Shown here: one piece after another, positions 59,001 to 64,000 of the stretch
Numbering within the stretch: position 1 is the stretch's first letter
How the letters are laid out: every line of letters starts with the position of its first letter
NCBI RefSeq assembly: GCF_000226095.1
Contig: NC_016474.1
Coordinates: 1,860,001-1,924,000, forward strand
From: Thermothelomyces thermophilus ATCC 42464
Lineage: Eukaryota > Ascomycota > Sordariomycetes > Sordariales > Chaetomiaceae
Direction: 5' to 3'
Length of the DNA stretch: 64,000 nt
Program-made: the position numbers and the translations under genes
The notes under the pieces: generated by a model
Told to the model about the DNA's origin: nothing
Seen by the model: only the letters and a program-made list of their open reading frames with translations
Database searches by the model: none

Positions 59001-59737
59001 GCGCTAGCGCGCTCTGGGCGCTTGTTCCGAAGGGGGTGGGAAGGCTGTATTTTGGCGGTGGCCTGCTGCGAGCTAATCCCGTTTTGACAATGAGCAGGGT
59101 TAAAACGGAAGGATCGGCAGATTCGAAGACAGCTGCGGTGGGCAAGCTGGACAATAACGGCAAGGACACGGACAGGGGCAAGGGCCGTCCTTCGTTCTCA
59201 TTGTCCTCGAAAGAGGACGTCGCCAAGGAAAAAGCAAGCGCCGTCGAAACGGTGCCAATACAAACAACGCAAGCAAGAGAACAAGAACGGTCAAGATCTG
59301 GATCCCAGCCCCGGTCCCGGCGGTCCGCTCCCGTTCCGAGGCCGAAGACCGGCGGTCAAGGTTCTGCTGCTGCTAGCGCTGATCCACCACGGCCGTCGCC
59401 GCCGCTGCCGCCATCCAAGACCTCAAGTGCGAGCGAGGAAGCAAGGACCGGCATGGCGCCCCAGGATGACGAAAATATGTCTCGCCAAGATAGAGACCAC
59501 GACCACGATGATGTCCATAACGATGATAATGATGACGAGGAAGACGACAACAACAACAATGACGACGACGAGGAGATCCTGACGGAAATTGAGCAGTGCA
59601 TTCTCGACGTGTTTTCGGACGCTTACTGCAACAAGCATCTCGTCTACGGCGTACTGGAGCTTATCCTGGTTCGACTCTTACCGGAGTTGACCGAGAAAGT
59701 GACCCTGGAGCTCTGGAAAGAGCGTATTTCTGTGTGA
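56068..59737 (+). CDS. PXA-domain protein (sorting-nexin-associated type)
   Basis: Three exons: 56068-56626, 56700-57483 and 58837-59737, giving 747 residues. A Pro-rich N-terminus leads into a PXA domain (about 70-340: DKATAFLVRRILCPQQ; LQLYALIAIILREFVQSWYA; LLDKHVTAYRIAHDPM; QPWFIWELLIIAARVAG). The C-terminal region has RRHILTAANLPPLLRAVRGA, a charged disordered stretch (Asp/Asn repeats) and a final helix (IEQCILDVFSDAYCNKHLVY). PXA domains occur in endosomal sorting nexins and ER-lipid proteins, so a membrane-trafficking role is expected. Intron 1 is 73 bp, but intron 2 is 1353 bp, far larger than any other here, and is flanked by an 8-bp repeat. A second in-frame acceptor at 58851 (TTTCTATCTTACAG) would drop five residues (RFLSY). 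Confidence 0.85.
57478..57485. repeat. Left copy of 8-bp direct repeat TGACAGGT
   Basis: Spans the exon 2 / intron 2 junction of the PXA gene (TGACAG|GT). Identical to 58831-58838. Confidence 0.85.
57484..58836 (+). other. 1353-bp intron 2 of the PXA gene, candidate insertion
   Basis: Starts GTAAGAG and ends AATGACAG. TGACAGGT occurs at both edges (57478-57485 and 58831-58838), so removing one copy plus the intervening DNA restores an uninterrupted frame GAC-AGG-TTT-CTA-TCT. Its base composition is ordinary and CpG-containing. No terminal inverted repeat, transposase or recognisable gene was found inside; the open frames within (for example 57779-58294) show no family. Confidence 0.6.
58831..58838. 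repeat. Right copy of 8-bp direct repeat TGACAGGT
   Basis: Spans the intron 2 / exon 3 junction of the PXA gene. Eight base pairs is the target-site duplication length of hAT transposons, but splice-site consensus alone explains part of the match. Confidence 0.85.
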
Positions 59738-60901
59738 GGTTGTGCTGTAGTCTCTCGTAGATTTCCTGGCTGCATCAAATTTGAGAATGGGCATGTGTGT
59801 CTCGGAGTGCAAAAGACCGCCGGGTTTGTGATTTGCTGGTATCGCCTCAAAACGAACAGGTTTGGTTGGTTGAAGCTGGAGGTCATGCGGTCGCAGTTCT
59901 CTGGGCAGCATCATGTCGCTGGACTTCCTTTTCCAGGTAAATGCCTTCTTTGACGGTCTCTTACCCATCCTGCAGATGCAGCTTGCAAGCCCCAGTTTCG
60001 GTAAAAGACCTACCCAAATCTCAAACGGCGTAGCCCACATGTTGCCCACCACTGATTGAACCATCTCGATGTATTCCAGGATTAAGCCCGTTCATTTCCC
60101 GTTTCGCCCTCAGTTCCCAGCATTCATCCACCTGTCCAACCATCCAACCGGGACACCGGATAGAAAACTAACAAGAAATAAACTGTGTCCTCAACATCAC
60201 CCCGACGGCCTGCACACTGCTCCCTGGTTTTCCAGCTAGACCATTGCGCGTCCCTACCCTGCTCTTGCCTTAGCCCCTCCCCATCAAAACACCACCCCTT
60301 TCAAACCCCCCCCCCCTTCTTTCGTTCATCTCCCCTGGTTCCGACTCATGTGCCCTGCCTTAGATACGCCCTACCCACCGCACACAATGGCACCAAAACC
60401 CAAAATCAAAGAGAAATCCAGAAAACAATAATGCAAGAGGGTATGGGGAATGCAGAATAGTATACAAAGAATCCGACAAAGGGCATCACATGGCAGACGT
60501 TGGATCTTACCCCGAACCCCTTCCCCAAAAGATTGGGGAGAAAGAGTTGAGCATAGGAAGAAAAAAGGATTGATGAAGGAGCAAATCAACTTCCGAAATA
60601 GCCAAAAACGGCAATGCTGTAAAGACGCACAATGGTTTCCTATCTGTGGGGTCGCGTGAGCGTCAAGTCTTTCCGGTGACGGAGAGATATCGATATGTGG
60701 TCGCCAGTGCCTGAGATGGGTATATAAAAGTGCGAATTTGGGTTGAAAGGCTGTGTCGTGCGTCGAATATCGCGGACTCAACTCTGGTGCCTACTCTGTC
60801 CCCAAGATGGTAGGTGGCCGGGTTATTCATGGCCGTACGGCTGCTCCCAGTGGCCTCTTTTGCTCTTCTCGAAGGCTCGAGGTTAGGCAGAGACAAACCC
60901 C
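59738..60901. other. Convergent 3' region between the PXA gene and the CENP-B-like gene
   Basis: Both neighbours end here. Contains a C run near 60308-60316 and A-rich stretches. No coding frame was recognised. Confidence 0.5.
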
Positions 60902-62677
60902 CTATGCGCTCATGGTAGACTCCATTTTCATCATGACGGGTGGTGCATTGGGCATTTCGCTGTCGCCCTCGGGGATCCGTGACAGCCCTCCCATCCCGTG
61001 GGCTGCAGCCTTGGTGACCTGACTTTGGTGTAGGCGCAGCTTCTCAGTTAGCCTCACGACGGCCATGTACTCGTTCTGGTCCACAAGTCCACTGGCGTTT
61101 GTGATGAAAGAGAGCAGAGTGTCGGCAGCCCTTCGTGCGTCCTCCTGTGTCGGGGAGCCTGGGGACGAGCCGATAGCACTCGAGGTGACGGGAGTCGCTG
61201 ATGAGCGGCCAGCGATGCTGCTGTTGCTGCTGCTGCGGCGGAGCTGAGGAGGGGATACTGCCTGTTCGAAGCCAAAGATCGGCCCGCTACTTGACGACTC
61301 CAGGGCCGACGACGGCGCAGTGGACGGGACATGATACTTGGGAGTTTCGGGCTCCGTAGGCTGTGCTTGGTTCAAGTACTCGAGATCGAGAGTGGGGAAA
61401 GTTTGGCTGCGTGGTCGCTGAAAGCCGGCGCCGTGGGGCGGGACTTGCCTGCCCTGGTCTGCGGGGAGGAATGCTCCAACGTTCGGGTCCGGCGAGAAGT
61501 TGAAGGAGGCAGTAGGGCTTATTGCGCTCCCAGAGAAGGCCGGCGTTGCCGCATCGGTAAAGCTGCTAGACAGGGACGTCGTGCTTTGTGAATTCGAGTG
61601 CCGGTAGGTGCTGTCTGCTGCAAAGCCCATAAGGTGGTTCATGTTTTCCTTCTCCTCGTCGCTCTTACTTGCGGATAACGGGGACGGCGATAGGTGGCCT
61701 GCCGGGGAAGCGGGGGAAATGGCGCTTTGCGGTTGGGATGGCGCCAGCGCCGGTGAGCCGGAGACGCGGACGCTGTCCGGTATGTTGGTCTCTGACGCAC
61801 GGCGCGTCAACTTGCCTGAGCCGATGCCATGTTTGGACATGAACTTCTCAAGCCACGCCGAGCTGGTAAATTCCATAAGCGAGTCGCCGCTGGCGAGGGA
61901 CGTAAAGGCGAGGGCCCTCTCCTTCAGGGCCTCGCTCGTCACCGCGATGCCGTTCTTTTTGGCTTTCTGGACGTAATTGATCAATGCTTTCTCAACGTTG
62001 GCGCCCTTCCCCTTGCTGCTGCGCTTGACGGGAGAGCTACTCCGCTCCTCCGAGTTCAAGTACTTTTCCTTATTTCGCAAGACCTTGGATACGGTACTGA
62101 CGGCTGTGTCAAATCCGGAGAGCGCTACTAGAGGCTGGTGGGCGCTGCAAACTCACCTCCGCTCAACGCCGAACCGGGCGCCAATGTCCGTCTGCTTCGC
62201 GGTCGGATGGTCCTCGGCATACTGACACATGGCCCGGCGGTCCTCGTCTGTCAGGGTCTTCCTCGGCTGCGATGTAGTCTGAATGGCGGGCAGCTTGGAC
62301 GTCTTGAGCGGCGCTGTGATGGAAGGGATGGGGACAGGTGGAGCGGAGTGCGGCGGGCCATAGTTGTTCGGATTCGTCAACATGCTCGGCCATGTCGGAT
62401 GAGGCATCATGAGCATCGGGAGCTGCGTGTGAGTCGCGGGAGACTGCTGGTGAAGGGGCTGGGGCGGAGGGGGCGGCGGCGGCATCCTCCCGAGCGATTC
62501 TGAGGGCAGGCCATGAGTTATGGGAGGCATGAAGCCATACCCGGTTCCGTAGTCCGGCATTGTGGTCTGATTCTGAAAGGAACTCATGTCGACCCAGTTC
62601 TCAGGAGCATATGTGTTGTTGGGCGAAAGGTGGCTCTCCTGGTCCACGCCCACAGAGGGTGTGATATGGTTGTGCAT
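60902..62677 (-). CDS. CENP-B-like HTH DNA-binding protein without transposase domain
   Basis: Two exons on the minus strand, 62157-62677 and 60902-62096, giving 571 residues. A Pro/Gln-rich N-terminus precedes a psq-type helix-turn-helix (about 142-187: RKTLTDEDRRAMCQYAEDHP; QTDIGARFGVERSTVSKVLR). A second, CENP-B-type HTH follows (about 200-262: VEKALINYVQKAKKNGIAVT; SSAWLEKFMSKHGIGSGKLT). The remainder is Ser/Pro-rich with FGFEQAVSPPQLRRSSS and a short helical block near the C-terminus (EDARRAADTLLSFITNASGL; YMAVVRLTEKLRLHQ). There is no DDE domain, so this is a host regulator of the pogo/CENP-B ancestry, not a mobile element. I chose the ATG at 62677; the frame opens further upstream without an ATG. 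Confidence 0.85.
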
Positions 62678-64000
62678 GGTGACGGGGGCTTCGTCCGACT
62701 TAGACGAGAGCGGTCGGCGGCGCGAGGGGACGAAGACAGGCAGAGTTACGTCCTCTAGTGGTGGGATTGGTTCCGCGAGCAGCCACTGACCGTGTGAGGG
62801 GCCACACACTGAGAACTTTGGCACCTGTGGGGATCAACTCGTCCGGAAGGGATGGACAAGACAGGTTCAGGAGGCGGCATGCATGATATGGGGGTTTGTC
62901 GAGTACCAATTGGTTCCTGGGATCGGACATGCAGCGGCCTAGCCGTCAACGAGGTTACAAGTCGGGGGGTGAGGGGAGAGCAGCCGGGTACCCAGTAACA
63001 CAAATACCAAAAGACCAGCGGAGGTAGCGTAGCGATTGCAACAGCGTTAGTGGGGGTTGGCCGTTCGGCAGGTCGCTCTCTCGACGGGGAGGGCGAGCTG
63101 AAGGGTGTCCGCAAAGCCCGGCCGTCGGAGCAGAAATGGGCCCCGGCTGGAGAGGGCCGGTGAGGCAGAAGGCGGCGTGTGGTGAGGGGGGTCTTGTGTA
63201 AGTGGAAGGGTGTTTGTATGTAGGTATGTACCCGAGGTCGCCGCTCTGTTGGTGACCCCAGCCCTCCTCTTCAGTCCGGAAGGCTTCTGAGTCTGAGCTG
63301 GCTCAGTGCCGAGTCCCAGAAACGGGAGAGTCCCGTTCAAAAAAGAGGACGCCCAATTCGTACGGGGCGAACGATGGGGGCGATCGACACCGGCGACATG
63401 GAGCGACAGCAGCGATGGTGCAGCCGGGAGCAAACAAAAGACGATGAGCCAGTGGCAGAACGGCAGAAAGCTGCGGCACTGGGGCAGAGATAGGTCAGAC
63501 GTGCAGAAGAGCAGGCATTTTTTGGTGGAAGAGGAGGGCCGCCCCCGGGAGGCATATGTATGTTAGGAAAAGAAAGTCTGCTCAAAATGCAATGCGTGCG
63601 TCTCCCGGCAGGGGTCCCAGGGTCCTGGCAGCGTGGGAGGGCACCGGCCACAAACCGCAGGCAGGCCACAGAAACCACCAAAACAGGCACTGGGCTGCTC
63701 AGGATTCCCGGGCACGAGCACGGGAGGATGTACGAGGCGAGTGGGGGCGCCCAGGGAGAGAATTCAAGAGGGCGTGAGGCGGGGCGGGACAAGGGCTGGC
63801 CAGTGTGGTGGGAGTTGAACAGGGATCTGAGGGGAAGCTGGAAACTCAGCGAGGCAGCGGCGGCGCGGATGGCCCACACGGCTTGAGTGGAACAAGAACT
63901 GCATTCCGGAATGGGTGCAGCGAAAGCGCCGTGACCATGCGCCGGGCTGTTGACCGGCATATCTGGAAAGAGGGCGACCTACTGGGACCCTTCGTTAGCG
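62678..64000. other. Upstream region of the CENP-B-like gene
   Basis: 5' leader and promoter of the minus-strand gene at 62677, running to the window edge. No protein family was recognised in any frame; a further 5' non-coding exon is possible. Confidence 0.45.

Noticed and set aside
60902-62677. CENP-B-like gene as a live pogo transposon
   Set aside because: No DDE domain, no terminal inverted repeats around the gene, and a normal fungal intron; it reads as a host gene.

Overview
The window is nuclear DNA of a filamentous ascomycete, most likely a Sordariomycete close to the Sordariales/Chaetomiaceae. The grounds are compact genes with short introns (about 40-190 bp) carrying GTRNGY donors and CTRAC-like branch points, GC-rich coding sequence, a Zn2Cys6 regulator, an ERMES subunit, a secreted GH30 enzyme, and proteins that resemble Sordariales homologues. 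No rRNA, tRNA, CRISPR array, virus-like element or intact transposon was recognised. There is no obvious RIP (C-to-T) signature.

Layout, left to right: the N-terminal part of the CAAX protease rce1 (-, cut by the window edge); a 3.3-kb gene-poor stretch; a serine-rich protein with two C-terminal membrane segments (+); the lysophospholipid acyltransferase ale1 (-); an unrecognised basic nuclear-type protein (-); mmm1 (-) divergent from vps45 (+); glutathione synthetase gsh2 (-); a 1828-residue ATRX-like SNF2 ATPase without introns (+); 5-aminolevulinate synthase hem1 (+); a Zn2Cys6 regulator (+); adenylosuccinate lyase ade13 in 18 exons (+); a secreted GH30 hydrolase (+); bifunctional thiamine enzyme thi6 (+); an isochorismatase-fold protein (+); an unrecognised Ser-rich protein (-); an Iah1-type GDSL esterase with an apparent frameshift (-); a cytoplasmic-type LysM protein with a RING-like N-terminus (+); splicing factor rse1 (-) divergent from mss51 (+); a PXA-domain protein split by a 1.35-kb intron (+); and a CENP-B-like DNA-binding protein (-).

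The genes are mainly housekeeping (phospholipid remodelling, ER-mitochondria contact, vesicle fusion, glutathione, heme, purine, thiamine, splicing, cytochrome oxidase translation). They do not form a pathway cluster. The most notable signals are: the PXA-gene intron, which is flanked by an 8-bp direct repeat containing the splice junction and so looks like a recently gained intron; the micro-exons and two GC-AG introns of ade13; the single-base frame break in the esterase; a 26-residue cryptic repeat in the serine-rich membrane protein; and an 11-bp motif, GTAWTCCGTAC, found five times, always between genes and in one orientation. All exon boundaries were placed by eye from splice consensus and reading frame, without transcripts.
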